DNA of 64,000 bases, taken from the NCBI GenBank assembly GCA_945897805.1, contig CAMDFX010000003.1, forward strand, positions 186,001-250,000, given 5' to 3'. The notes under the pieces are model-generated. The model was not told the DNA's origin and did not search any database. It saw nothing but the letters and a program-made list of their open reading frames with translations. Numbering within the stretch: position 1 is the first letter of the stretch; each line of letters begins with the position of its first letter. The position numbers were made by a program, and so were the translations under genes. Below are positions 26,282 to 35,598 of this stretch, piece after piece. The DNA comes from Chryseobacterium gleum. GTDB taxonomy: Bacteria; Bacteroidota; Bacteroidia; Flavobacteriales_D; Crocinitomicaceae.

Positions 26282-26728
26282 CTATAGTAATTTATTAACG
26301 TTCAGTAAAATACTTTTATTTTTCCAGATTTTATAGGGAACAAAATACCAGTCCAAACCATTGTTTTCAGAAATCGCGACATAAGGTTTTCTTTCAATTG
26401 TCTGTTTAAACGCGTCTTTTGTTTCTGAAATAAAAGCAATTTGAATTCGTTGCTCTTTTTGCTTGATTTGTCTGACTTCAATGTTACTTATTCCGTCTTT
26501 TCCTAGGTTATTTTTTGAAAATGTTTTTTGAAAAATCTCATCACCTTTATTCTTGATATATTTAACATAAGATGGATGTGTTTTGGTTACAACTTTTAAC
26601 ATTAATCCGCTATTTACTGCCTTTAAATAGGCTGCAGACTGTGTATTAAAATTTGTTTCCTGAGTGGCAGAAAGTGAACAAGAAAACAAAAGAAGTACTA
26701 TTGAGCATGCAATTATACATTTTTTCAT
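26282..26728 (-). CDS. Small lipoprotein of unknown function
   Basis: 148 residues. Signal MKKCIIACSIVLLLFSCS has a lipobox (LLFSC), so it is probably lipid-anchored. The mature part resembles NTF2-like/DUF4878-type envelope proteins in its length and ending (KPYVAISENNGLDWYFVP), but this is a weak resemblance. It is convergent with yaaA, with stops 2 bases apart. Confidence 0.6.
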   Translation of the reverse strand: MKKCIIACSIVLLLFSCSLSATQETNFNTQSAAYLKAVNSGLMLKVVTKTHPSYVKYIKNKGDEIFQKTFSKNNLGKDGISNIEVRQIKQKEQRIQIAFISETKDAFKQTIERKPYVAISENNGLDWYFVPYKIWKNKSILLNVNKLL

Positions 26729-26788
26729 AAAATTATTTTTTAATCAGATTCTTTTTTTATTTTTTGTAAAACGTTTAATAAGATTTGA

Positions 26789-27028
26789 TTAGTCTTTAAT
26801 TTCCAACCATTTATTTTCGTCAATTGCAATAAATAAGTTGTTTTTTGTGGCTAACATATCTTGTATTCTTAACATTTCAGGAAATTGCGCTGCATGGATT
26901 TCAAACTTTAATTTTCTGGTTCCAATGATCTGAATTTCTTTAAAATTTCTATAGTCAATAATCTTGTAAAAAGACTTGCCGTTTGAAAGCATTCTGAATT
27001 GTGGGAACTCAATTTCTTTATTTTTCAT
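26789..27028 (-). CDS. Small conserved-looking hypothetical protein
   Basis: 79 residues, no signal peptide. It is rich in alternating strand residues (FRMLSNGKSFYKII, EIQIIGTRKLKFEIHAAQFPEMLRIQDML). No known domain. It reads like a compact alpha/beta protein, has codon use like its neighbours, and is the first of two minus-strand genes (60 bases before the lipoprotein). Confidence 0.55.
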   Translation of the reverse strand: MKNKEIEFPQFRMLSNGKSFYKIIDYRNFKEIQIIGTRKLKFEIHAAQFPEMLRIQDMLATKNNLFIAIDENKWLEIKD

Positions 27029-27232
27029 GAAACGAAATTAGTAAATGTTCGCAAATAAAATCTTCGAATATTTTTTAAAGTTTACTAATATCTTGGGCGT
27101 TTTTAAGTTTCTTTGGATAAATATTTAGAGTGAAATTTAATGTTTTGAGAGAATTTGATATTACTTTTACAATGAAAGAAGAACTATTTAATTGATTGAA
27201 TTTCAAAAGATATAATTTAAGTTAGCAGCAGA

Positions 27233-27877
27233 ATGACTAAAAAGGAAAAAGCAAAATATATAATTGAAGAATTAGAAAATTTATATCCAGAAACGCCTGT
27301 TCCATTGGATCATACAGATGCATATACTTTGTTAATTGCTGTTTTACTTTCAGCACAATGCACCGATGTTCGTGTAAATTTAATAACACCAGCACTTTTT
27401 GCAAAAGCAAATAATCCATTTGATATGATAAAATTATCCGTGGAAGAAATCAAAGAGATTATTAGACCATGTGGTTTATCGCCCATGAAATCAAAAGGAA
27501 TTTATGGATTATCACATATTTTAATTGATAAATATGGTGGAGAAGTCCCGCAAAGTTTTGAGGCTTTAGAAGAATTGCCCGCAGTGGGGCATAAAACGGC
27601 AAGTGTTGTTATGGCGCAAGCATTTGGAGTGCCTGCATTTCCTGTAGACACTCATATTCACAGGTTGCTTATTCGTTGGGGAATTACAAAGGGAAAAAAT
27701 GTTGTTGAAACCGAAAATGACGCTAAAAAGTTATTTCCAAAAGTACTTTGGAATAAACTTCATCTGCAAATAATTTTTTATGGAAGAGAATATTCACCTG
27801 CAAGAAGTCCTAAATTAGAACTCGATTTTATCACTCGGAAAATTGGAACAAAAAAGGCTATTTCTGAGCTTGTTTGA
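27233..27877 (+). CDS. nth: Endonuclease III-like DNA glycosylase lacking the Fe-S cysteines
   Basis: Base-excision-repair glycosylase/AP lyase for oxidised pyrimidines. 214 residues with the HhH-GPD core: LLSAQCTDVRVN, helix-hairpin-helix ELPAVGHKTASVV with the catalytic Lys at 121, and VDTHIHRL with the catalytic Asp at 139. E. coli Nth ends with a 4Fe-4S loop (C-x6-C-x2-C-x5-C). Here the region reads IIFYGREYSPARSPKLELD with no cysteine, so the cluster is absent. Similar cluster-free forms occur, from memory, in Flavobacteriales. Confidence 0.92.
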   Translation: MTKKEKAKYIIEELENLYPETPVPLDHTDAYTLLIAVLLSAQCTDVRVNLITPALFAKANNPFDMIKLSVEEIKEIIRPCGLSPMKSKGIYGLSHILIDKYGGEVPQSFEALEELPAVGHKTASVVMAQAFGVPAFPVDTHIHRLLIRWGITKGKNVVETENDAKKLFPKVLWNKLHLQIIFYGREYSPARSPKLELDFITRKIGTKKAISELV

Positions 27878-27915
27878 TACTTAGTCTGCTGTAAAATGCG
27901 AGCAAAACAGGGGAG

Positions 27916-27946
27916 TTAAAAGATTATAACGGATAAAAACCGCTAG
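27916..27946 (+). repeat. Dispersed short repeat, copy 3
   Basis: GATTATAACGG then TAAAAACCGCTAG; the CGG/CCG parts can pair. Located after nth, 180 bases before copy 4 in the same orientation. Confidence 0.6.
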
Positions 27947-28095
27947 AGATTTGTTCCAATTATTATTCGTGATATTATACGAATTTTTGGAGTAAATTAT
28001 TAAAAAAATCTTAATCAATTTTTTAGGCTATTAGACCGAATTTTTGACTAAAAAATTCTGTCTACTTATTCGTGAAACTCAGTGGTAGCAGTTAG

Positions 28096-28126
28096 CTAAA
28101 TGATTACAACGGTTAAAAACCGCTAC
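28096..28126 (+). repeat. Dispersed short repeat, copy 4
   Basis: CTAAATGATTACAACGG then TTAAAAACCGCTAC. CGGTT and AACCG can form a small hairpin. It lies just after the rluF stop codon and could act as a weak terminator on the minus strand. Confidence 0.6.
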
Positions 28127-28131
28127 CAAAC

Positions 28132-29082
28132 TCACCGCCCACTTCGACCTCTTCCTGCCCTCCCGCCAGAACTTTTCCCCCCACTTACCTCAGCACTTCC
28201 ACCCCTAGAACTTCTCCCCCCATTTCCAGTCTTAACCTTCCCCGAACTAGCTCTTTTATCCTTACCAAAACTAGCAGACTTGCCATACTGCTTCGAAATT
28301 GGTTTTTTTGAAGTTGGCGTTTTGCTGCTCCCAACTAATGATTTCTTTGTTTCAGAGGTTTGTTTTGAATTTTTAAGTAATTCATTCAAATTTTCCAATT
28401 CATGCTTTTTCATCTCACGATATTCCCCCAGAGGAATTCCCTTCAAATTCAAATTCATGATGCGAACTCGCTCAAGTTTTAAAACATCATATTCAAAATG
28501 CTCACACATTCTTCTAATTTGCCTGTTTAATCCCTGAATAAGCGTGATTCTAAAGACAAATTTTGACTCGATTGAAACTTTACATTTTTTGGTGTGAACG
28601 CCCAGAATTGGAACTCCTGTTGCCATCGATTGCACAAATTGCGCTGTAACAGGTTTGTCTACAGTTACCAAATATTCCTTTTCATGTTCGTTTCCCGCGC
28701 GGAGAATTTTGTTAACAATATCGCCATTGCTAGTTAAAATGATCAATCCTTGCGATTCTTTATCTAGTCTTCCAACTGGAAAAATTCTTTCTCCGTAGCT
28801 GATATAATTGATGATGTTATCCTTTGTCCCGGCTTCAGTTGTGCATGTAATTCCTGGTGGTTTATTGAAAAGAATATATATCGCCTCTTCATCTGGTTTG
28901 CGTTCAATTACAATTCCATTGACTTTGACCACATCTCCAGACTTAACCTGATCGCCCATTTTGGCGCATTTTCCATTGATGAAAACGACTTTTGATTCAA
29001 TATATTTGTCCGCTTCTCTTCGTGAACAAATGCCGCTTTCACTGATGTATTTATTTAACCTGGTGGATGTACTTTCAATCAT
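28132..29082 (-). CDS. rluF: 23S rRNA pseudouridine synthase, RluF-like, with a long basic Gly/Ser tail
   Basis: 316 residues. An S4 RNA-binding domain (about 8-60; [21 protein letters not shown]) is followed by the RsuA/RluB/E/F catalytic domain with [12 protein letters not shown] (catalytic Asp 107), HEKEYLVTV and [12 protein letters not shown]. The sequence is closest to RluF (23S U2604). The last about 80 residues (from about 237) form a low-complexity Lys/Ser/Gly/Arg tail (ending in [11 protein letters not shown]) that is locally GC-rich compared with the surroundings. The tail probably adds nonspecific RNA binding. Confidence 0.9.
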   Translation of the reverse strand: MIESTSTRLNKYISESGICSRREADKYIESKVVFINGKCAKMGDQVKSGDVVKVNGIVIERKPDEEAIYILFNKPPGITCTTEAGTKDNIINYISYGERIFPVGRLDKESQGLIILTSNGDIVNKILRAGNEHEKEYLVTVDKPVTAQFVQSMATGVPILGVHTKKCKVSIESKFVFRITLIQGLNRQIRRMCEHFEYDVLKLERVRIMNLNLKGIPLGEYREMKKHELENLNELLKNSKQTSETKKSLVGSSKTPTSKKPISKQYGKSASFGKDKRASSGKVKTGNGGRSSRGGSAEVSGGKSSGGRAGRGRSGR

Positions 29083-29142
29083 GCCGCAAAGGTAACTCTA
29101 ATTGATTATTTTGAGAGTGAAATTGAGGTAGATTGTTTTAGG

Positions 29143-31014
29143 CTAATTGTAAATTCTCGCCTGTTTGATATATAATCGTCTTGTTTTTTCGTCTAATTTA
29201 AACTCAATGTCTAGTCCAAATGATTCATAACTAGAAAAATGAGTTTTTGACTTTGAAAAGAAAAATCGCTTAATAACATCTAACTGCTCAGCGAGATTTT
29301 CAATTTCTTTTTCGGTCATGACCATTTTTTGATGATTTAGACTTGAAAAAGTGATCACCTCAATCGTATTTTGAAAACTACTATTGATGTCTTTCGGCGA
29401 ACATATAAATTGGTCGCAGGTAATTCCTTTTGGTGGATCAACTACACTTATATCGCCAATTTGTGCGTTCACAACAAAACCAATGTAATTTTCCCGATAT
29501 AGATTTTTGGTTATTGCAACGCCATTCACAGCTTCATTTGGAAAAGATCGGTGTACTAAAATCCCCATGGAAACAGATTGATGGTTAATGCCAAAATATG
29601 CCCTTTCCAAAAATGCCTGATTGGACCATAAACTTGCCCAAACTTTCAAAATTCCTTTTTCAATGGTTTTTGAAGTATCATTCAAGATAACTGTTTTGGA
29701 TTCGTATAAACCTGCACCTGAAAATCCTTCTGTATCTTCCGCATTGGTTGATGATCTGAATCTGAATGTTTTATAACCTGATTGGATAAGTTTCTGTCTT
29801 ACTTCTGATATTAATTTTGAATCTAATTTGGTCATCAAAATTTCTTCGCGTATCATTCGTAAATAACCATTCAATTTTTCAGTATCATTTTGATATTTAA
29901 CAGCTAACTTGATTAATTCATCGACTTTCGTTACTCTCAAATGTTGCTCATAGTAGTAAAAAGGAATCGCAAATCCTCCCTCTGGAACTTTAAATCCATG
30001 CGTTTGACTCAAAGTGTTCAAAACTCCAAAATTGGCTGCTTTATTACCCGAACAATTGGCTGAACGAAAATTCAAATGACGCACATCTATCAGAGAATCA
30101 ACCTTCAAATTTTTAGTCAGTATTATTTCTTTTGTTTGCCTTAAATTGACTGAATGATTTTTTTGAACAATGAAAAAAGTATCTTTCAAAACCCTAAATT
30201 CTACCATTTTTGTCTCATTTAAGTTCAATCTATTATCTGAAAATGCAGACTTATAAGCGCAAATTGGAATTTTTCTGTTTTGACCTAAAATGGATAAATG
30301 ACTCAGTGGTGTTTGAAATTCAGTAACGATAATTCCCGAAACCAAAGGCAAGTACATCGGCGTATTTTTAATTACGATAATATCTGTTGGTAAAAGTGGA
30401 CTTTCTAATGAATCCAAATTTGAAATAAAGCGCAATCTACCATAAGTTTTCCCTTGACTTACGGACTGAAAAGTGATATTTTCATAGATTTCTTCTGGTA
30501 AAATAATCGGAAATTTAATTTTCAATTCCTCTCTTTTTCCTATCAGTCGAGCAGTATTTAATAAAAACGATAACTTACTTTGGATGAAAGTGTTTGAAGC
30601 AATTTCTTCATACAGTTTTTTCATATAATCCAACGGCATTTGATCGTAGGGAGATAAATCAACGAAATAGCGATTCAATGTTTTACTGTAATTCAAATTG
30701 GCGAGCAAATATTTTCGATCTTTTGATTCATCATAATTTGAACGATTAAATTCGCCTAAATCATTGTTTTCATTCAAGTTAAATTGACAAAATTCATAAT
30801 GATATTTGTAAAAATTAGAATTAATAAAGTATATTTTGTCAGTCTTAATTTCGTAAATAACTTTGATAGAAGCAATGTTTCCGTATTTGGATGACAAAGG
30901 GGCGCCACTCAGCATTGAAAACTCTTCCAGATTGTCGACTTTACTCAAATATTGTTGCGCTTCTGAAGAACAGGAACTAAAGAGTATTAAAAAAAGTAGA
31001 AATCGAAATACCAT
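29143..31014 (-). CDS. Lipoprotein-like PEP-synthase/PPDK-related protein (phosphohistidine and ATP-grasp domains)
   Basis: 623 residues with an N-terminal signal and cysteines at the cleavage zone (FLLFLILFSSCSSEAQ), so exported or lipid-anchored. The middle has a swivelling phosphohistidine-like segment (IIVTEFQTPLSHLSILG, His at about 239), then an ATP-grasp PPDK_N-like domain from about 340 with FRSSTNAEDTEGFSGAGLYES (about 419-439), GVAIT and IEFKLDEKTRRLYIKQARI at the end. The order is reversed relative to PEP synthase and the C-terminal PEP-binding barrel is missing. ATP is not expected outside the cytoplasm, so the substrate and function are unclear. Confidence 0.75.
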   Translation of the reverse strand: MVFRFLLFLILFSSCSSEAQQYLSKVDNLEEFSMLSGAPLSSKYGNIASIKVIYEIKTDKIYFINSNFYKYHYEFCQFNLNENNDLGEFNRSNYDESKDRKYLLANLNYSKTLNRYFVDLSPYDQMPLDYMKKLYEEIASNTFIQSKLSFLLNTARLIGKREELKIKFPIILPEEIYENITFQSVSQGKTYGRLRFISNLDSLESPLLPTDIIVIKNTPMYLPLVSGIIVTEFQTPLSHLSILGQNRKIPICAYKSAFSDNRLNLNETKMVEFRVLKDTFFIVQKNHSVNLRQTKEIILTKNLKVDSLIDVRHLNFRSANCSGNKAANFGVLNTLSQTHGFKVPEGGFAIPFYYYEQHLRVTKVDELIKLAVKYQNDTEKLNGYLRMIREEILMTKLDSKLISEVRQKLIQSGYKTFRFRSSTNAEDTEGFSGAGLYESKTVILNDTSKTIEKGILKVWASLWSNQAFLERAYFGINHQSVSMGILVHRSFPNEAVNGVAITKNLYRENYIGFVVNAQIGDISVVDPPKGITCDQFICSPKDINSSFQNTIEVITFSSLNHQKMVMTEKEIENLAEQLDVIKRFFFSKSKTHFSSYESFGLDIEFKLDEKTRRLYIKQARIYN

Positions 31015-31143
31015 GCTTCAAATTTAATTATCACAGTCATTAACGCTTTGTAACCAATAAAATTATAAAAGCAAAAAATAGAAGTCATAAAAGTTATATG
31101 ATAATCACAAATTAGTTCAATTAAACGATAAATTTATTTTTTC

Positions 31144-31174
31144 TTTGAAATGGTTATTATCTTAAGTAAATTTG
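31144..31174 (+). promoter_or_regulatory. Bacteroidota-type promoter of the CotH gene
   Basis: TTTG at 31144-31147, 19 bases, then TAAATTTG at 31167-31174: a near-perfect -33/-7 pair, with a leader of about 28 bases to the ATG at 31209. Confidence 0.65.
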
Positions 31175-31208
31175 AGGTAATGTAATAATTTTATTTCAAT
31201 TTAAACTA

Positions 31209-34200
31209 ATGAAAATCGTCCTAATTTTCTTGCTCGTTTTCCCATTGAATTTATTTTCTCAAGTATTCTTGAATGAAGCGTCTAATACAAATGTTTCTAC
31301 TTTCGTATTGCCAAATGGTACTGATCCTGATTGGATTGAGTTGTACAATACATCAAATGCAAGTATCAATTTAGTTGGTCATTTTTTATCAGATGACTCC
31401 ACAAATTTGCAAAAATGGATTTTCCCAAATCTAAATATTACGCCCAATGGTTTTGTAACGATTGCTGCCACGGGTAATTTAAATCAGTCAACAAACTACT
31501 TTTATGAAACGGCTGTTTTTGCAAATAACACGTGGAAATATATCATTCCAAATTCAAATTTAGCGCCAGATTGGAATAATCTTTCTTTTGATGATTCTGC
31601 TTGGAACGCTGGTCAAATGAGCGTGGGCTATGGAGATGATGACGATGTAACTGAAATTTCAAATCCAGCAACTTCGGTTTATGCGCGAATAATTTTCTCT
31701 ATTTCAGATACTTCAGCAATCAATAAAGCACTTTTAGATTTGGATTTTGATGATGGTTTTGTTGCTTACCTAAATGGAATCGAAATTGCCCGCGTTGGTC
31801 TAACGGGAACACCGCCAAGTTGGGATGAATTGGCCAACGACCATGAAGCAACTTTGATTCAAGGCGGAAATATTTCTTCATTCGAAATTGATTCTTTGAT
31901 ACTAAATTCTGCCATGAATTCTGGGCAAAATGTGCTCGCAATTGAAGTTCATAACAGTTCAACCACTTCCTCAGATTTAACCATGTTGCCTTTTTTAAGT
32001 TTTGGTTATGAAACTCCAAATGCTTTTTATGGAGGAAATGTTCATCCTTATTTCAATACGGTTTTTGTAAATTCAACTTTAGAAACAAACTTCAGCATCA
32101 GCAATGAAGGAGAAATTATCTATTTGTCAAATCCTCAAGGAATTGTTATCGATTCATTGATTGTTCCTGATTTAGAACCTGACATGTCAGTTGGAAAGTT
32201 CTTGGATGGAGTGCAAAATGATAAGCTTTTTACCATTCCAACACCAGGACAAAGCAATAATCTTTCACAAACTTATGAAGCTTTTGAAAATGCGCCATTT
32301 ATCAATATCGACGGACAATTTTTTCAAGATTCATTGAAAATTACCATTTCAAATTATAGTATTTATGGTGGACAAGTTTATTATACTTTGAATGGGGAAA
32401 CACCCACAATTAACTCAAATATTTATATCGATACAATTACAATCTACGATAATACTATTGTGAAAGCAAGATGTATTTCAGCTGCCGACTCGATTTTGCC
32501 GAGTTTAATTGCGATAGAATCATACTTATTAGCAGTCGATTATGCACTTCCGGTACTCTCAATTACCACGGATTCACTCAATTTATACGGTCCAAATGGA
32601 ATTTTTGATAATTACAACACAGATTGGAGAAAACCGTGTGTGATTGAGTATTTCGACAAAGATGGAATCAAACAATTTGAATCTCGCGCCTCAATCAAAC
32701 CAGATGGTGGGGCAGGAGGAAGTCGATCAAATCCGCAACACAGTGTGACAATCGAACCATCCAATATGCTTTATGGCGAAGGAAAAGCTGTAAAATATCC
32801 ATTGATTCCGGAGAAAGGTTTTATCAAAGAATTTGACGCTTTCTACCTCAGAAATGGAAGTAATTATTGGAATCAATATCCGCAAAAAGATGCGACTTTC
32901 ATGCGTATGATGCGCGAAACAAATGCCAATTCGCAAGCATATTCTCCTGTTGTTGCTTACGTGAATGGTGAATTTTTTGGTGTTTATGAATTGCGTGAAA
33001 AAGCAAATGAAGGTTATTTTGCTTCCAACTATGGCAACGATAAAGACAGTCTGGATCTACTTTCTGTGAGCTATTTCTATGGCGCTGGAGTCTTGAGAAC
33101 AGTTAAAGGGTCAGATTCTAGTTTTTATACAATGAAAGATTTAATCACGACCTACGATCCAACGGCAAGTGATTACTTTTCAGTTTGTAACAAAAAATTA
33201 GACCTTTATAATTTTACAGATTATTTGGTAGGCGAAAATTGGTTTGCTAACTATGATTGGATTTACAACAATATAAAAATCGCTAGAACAAGATCTACTG
33301 ATAATAAATGGAGATTTTTCCTGCAAGATATGGAACTTGGTTTGGGCGGTTGGAGCGATTACAATTCAAACATCTTCGACTATTTTAGAAATAACAATCA
33401 ACCAAATCCATATTGGGAAATTTTCAATGGCTTGAATCAAAACACAGAGTTCAAAAATTATTTTGTAAATCGCTATGCAGATTTGATGAATACTACTTTC
33501 CAGCCTGATTATTACTTGCCGATTGTCGAAAGTATGTATCAACAATTGTTGCCAGATTTACCCAAACATTTTGAAAGATGGACGGGTGATCCAACTGGCG
33601 GAATGAATAATTATTTTAATATCAAGAATAACCTTCTAGGTCAGTTTGCAAATAGAAATCAAGTGGTTAGAAGTCAAATGGTCAATGAGTTTGCGTTGGT
33701 TAAACCAGTAACCGTTTACCTCGACGTAGAACCTGCAGAAGCTGGATATATCAAAATCTCTACCATCGTTCCTAAGCAGCTGCCATGGACTGGAGTTTAT
33801 TTTGACGGGGTTCCGGTTGAGATAACTGCAATCGCAAATCCTGGTTTTACATTCAACCATTGGAAAACAAATACGACTTTAAACTTGCAACAATTGGATT
33901 CTTCAAATTTCACAATCAATATTGGAAATGATGATTCATATATTGCTCAATTTACAGGAATTTCGGAACCACTTTCTCTCACCATTTCTGAAATTAATTA
34001 CAATCCAGATCCTTCGGTGGATGGCGGAAATTGGATTGAATTGCACAATTTTGGAACAACGCCTTTAAATTTGACAAACTGGTCAATCAAATCGAAAAAT
34101 TACTTGGATAAATATGCTTTTAAAGATGGCGTTTCCGTTGAAGCAGATGGTTATTTGGTGATTTGCGAAGATACCAACATGTTCAAAAACACGTATCCAA

Positions 34201-35204
34201 CGGTAACGAATTTCGTAGGTGTAACTGGTTTTCCATGGAGCAATAAATTTGATTCAATTCAAGTTTATGACGCATTCAAAAGGTTGGTTATCAATACTAT
34301 TTATACTGATGAAAAGCCATTTCCTATTTGTGCTGATGGCTGGGGAAGAACCCTAGAAAATCAGTTTCTTAATTCAGTAAAAATTGATTCAAGCAATTGG
34401 TTTTGCGGTTGTATTGGTGGTTCTCCAGGTGCAAAATATACGCCTTGCAACGAGCAATTGCTCATCTCTGAAATCAACTACAACAACATCAGTGCGGTTT
34501 ACAATGCGGGAGATTGGATTGAAATCAAAAACAATTCGACTCAAAATGTAGATTTATTGAATTATATTTTCAAAGATGCTAAAGACAATCATATTTTTAA
34601 TTTTCCTGCAATTGTTCTAAAACCGAATGATTATTTGGTGTTGACAAGTAGCAAAGAATTGTTTCAAAAACGTCATCCTGAAATTGAAAATGTAATCGGT
34701 AATTTCGATTTTGGACTTTCGAGTAAAGAATTCCTGAGATTATTTGATGCAACTGAAACATTGATTTCAAGTGTAATGTATAGAAATGATGACGATTGGC
34801 CTTCAATTCCGTCGTTGGAAGATTTTACATTAGAATATGATTTTTCAGCAGGATTTATTGATCCAAACACAGCAGCATCATGGTTTGTAGGTTGCGAGGG
34901 AGGCTCGCCTGGTCGTGCTTTTGAAAATTGTCCGGTATTGAACGGAGATGATTTTTGCAATCTTTATCCAAACCCAACAAACGGAACTTTCACTGTCGCT
35001 TTTCAAAATGAAAATAATTCAAGCAACAAAACAAAGATTCAAATCATTGACATGAATGGCAGATTGATTTATGAAGAAGAAATCTACGCCATTGAATCAA
35101 CTGTTGGAAAAGAAATCAACCTAGATTTCGTGAGAGCTGGGATGTATTTTGTCAAAGTTATCCAACAAAGCAAAACACAGCAATTGCCTTTGGTGAAGAT
35201 TTAG
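31209..35204 (+). CDS. Secreted CotH-kinase and lamin-tail domain protein, T9SS type A
   Basis: 1331 residues. Order: signal peptide (MKIVLIFLLVFPLNLFSQ); lamin-tail domain (about 19-100; FLNEASN, DPDWIELYN); a beta-sandwich galactose-binding-like region (about 100-270); chitobiase/CHB_HEX-like segment (ISNYSIYGGQVYYTLNGETPTI); CotH protein-kinase-like domain (about 450-800; FYLRNGSNYWNQYP, VAYVNGEFFGVYELREKANEGY, RFFLQDMELGLGG); two further lamin-tail domains (SEINYNPDPSVDGGNWIELHN; SEINYNNI...GDWIEIKN); and a type A sorting domain (CNLYPNPTNGTF...). CotH kinases phosphorylate spore-coat proteins in Bacillus; the extracellular substrate here is unknown. Confidence 0.9.
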   Translation: MKIVLIFLLVFPLNLFSQVFLNEASNTNVSTFVLPNGTDPDWIELYNTSNASINLVGHFLSDDSTNLQKWIFPNLNITPNGFVTIAATGNLNQSTNYFYETAVFANNTWKYIIPNSNLAPDWNNLSFDDSAWNAGQMSVGYGDDDDVTEISNPATSVYARIIFSISDTSAINKALLDLDFDDGFVAYLNGIEIARVGLTGTPPSWDELANDHEATLIQGGNISSFEIDSLILNSAMNSGQNVLAIEVHNSSTTSSDLTMLPFLSFGYETPNAFYGGNVHPYFNTVFVNSTLETNFSISNEGEIIYLSNPQGIVIDSLIVPDLEPDMSVGKFLDGVQNDKLFTIPTPGQSNNLSQTYEAFENAPFINIDGQFFQDSLKITISNYSIYGGQVYYTLNGETPTINSNIYIDTITIYDNTIVKARCISAADSILPSLIAIESYLLAVDYALPVLSITTDSLNLYGPNGIFDNYNTDWRKPCVIEYFDKDGIKQFESRASIKPDGGAGGSRSNPQHSVTIEPSNMLYGEGKAVKYPLIPEKGFIKEFDAFYLRNGSNYWNQYPQKDATFMRMMRETNANSQAYSPVVAYVNGEFFGVYELREKANEGYFASNYGNDKDSLDLLSVSYFYGAGVLRTVKGSDSSFYTMKDLITTYDPTASDYFSVCNKKLDLYNFTDYLVGENWFANYDWIYNNIKIARTRSTDNKWRFFLQDMELGLGGWSDYNSNIFDYFRNNNQPNPYWEIFNGLNQNTEFKNYFVNRYADLMNTTFQPDYYLPIVESMYQQLLPDLPKHFERWTGDPTGGMNNYFNIKNNLLGQFANRNQVVRSQMVNEFALVKPVTVYLDVEPAEAGYIKISTIVPKQLPWTGVYFDGVPVEITAIANPGFTFNHWKTNTTLNLQQLDSSNFTINIGNDDSYIAQFTGISEPLSLTISEINYNPDPSVDGGNWIELHNFGTTPLNLTNWSIKSKNYLDKYAFKDGVSVEADGYLVICEDTNMFKNTYPTVTNFVGVTGFPWSNKFDSIQVYDAFKRLVINTIYTDEKPFPICADGWGRTLENQFLNSVKIDSSNWFCGCIGGSPGAKYTPCNEQLLISEINYNNISAVYNAGDWIEIKNNSTQNVDLLNYIFKDAKDNHIFNFPAIVLKPNDYLVLTSSKELFQKRHPEIENVIGNFDFGLSSKEFLRLFDATETLISSVMYRNDDDWPSIPSLEDFTLEYDFSAGFIDPNTAASWFVGCEGGSPGRAFENCPVLNGDDFCNLYPNPTNGTFTVAFQNENNSSNKTKIQIIDMNGRLIYEEEIYAIESTVGKEINLDFVRAGMYFVKVIQQSKTQQLPLVKI

Positions 35205-35236
35205 GCTGTAGAATCGAAAGAAATTATTTTCTTTTG

Positions 35237-35319
35237 TGCGCACGACTGGACTCGAACCAGCACACCACTGAAGGCACCAGCCCCTCAAGCTGGCATGTCT
35301 ACCATTTCACCACGTGCGC
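35237..35319 (-). tRNA. tRNA-Leu (GAG)
   Basis: Acceptor arms GCGCACG and CGTGCGC pair fully, with discriminator A and no encoded CCA. Anticodon stem CCAGC/GCTGG encloses loop TTGAGGG, so the anticodon is GAG (at 35284-35286). A long variable arm and T-arm CTGG-TTCGAGT-CCAG are present. It reads CUC and CUU. Confidence 0.96.
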
Positions 35320-35414
35320 AAAATATCCAAAATTGGATGCGCAAATATACGCAATTCAAGCTTATTTTGTTGGTAAATAGAATTATCGTTTGATATTTTT
35401 TTATTCAGGAGAAG

Positions 35415-35436
35415 CATAGCCCTGAAAGGGTGAAAT
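35415..35436 (+). repeat. CCCTGAAAGGG palindromic repeat, copy 1
   Basis: CATAGCCCTGAAAGGGTGAA; CCC/GGG hairpin core. A second copy starts 70 bases downstream. Such units are abundant in Bacteroidota intergenic DNA (from memory). Confidence 0.55.
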
Positions 35437-35484
35437 CTGTTAACGATGGACAAAGTCAATCGGAAATAGAAATTCTCCAGCGTT

Positions 35485-35510
35485 CACAAAGCCCTGAAGG
35501 GGTGACATAC
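35485..35510 (+). repeat. CCCTGAAGGGG palindromic repeat, copy 2
   Basis: ACAAAGCCCTGAAGGGGTGA, same orientation as copy 1. Confidence 0.55.
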
Positions 35511-35598
35511 TAACATGAGGCAGATACCAGCATTAAATTAGTTTGTAAATCAAAGGAATATCATATTAGATTTAAACAAAAAATCATTAACTCATTCA

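Noticed and set aside
28100-28537. A 145-codon + strand ORF, proline/leucine-rich
   Set aside because: It is the antisense shadow of the Gly/Ser/Arg-rich tail of rluF and starts inside a repeat.
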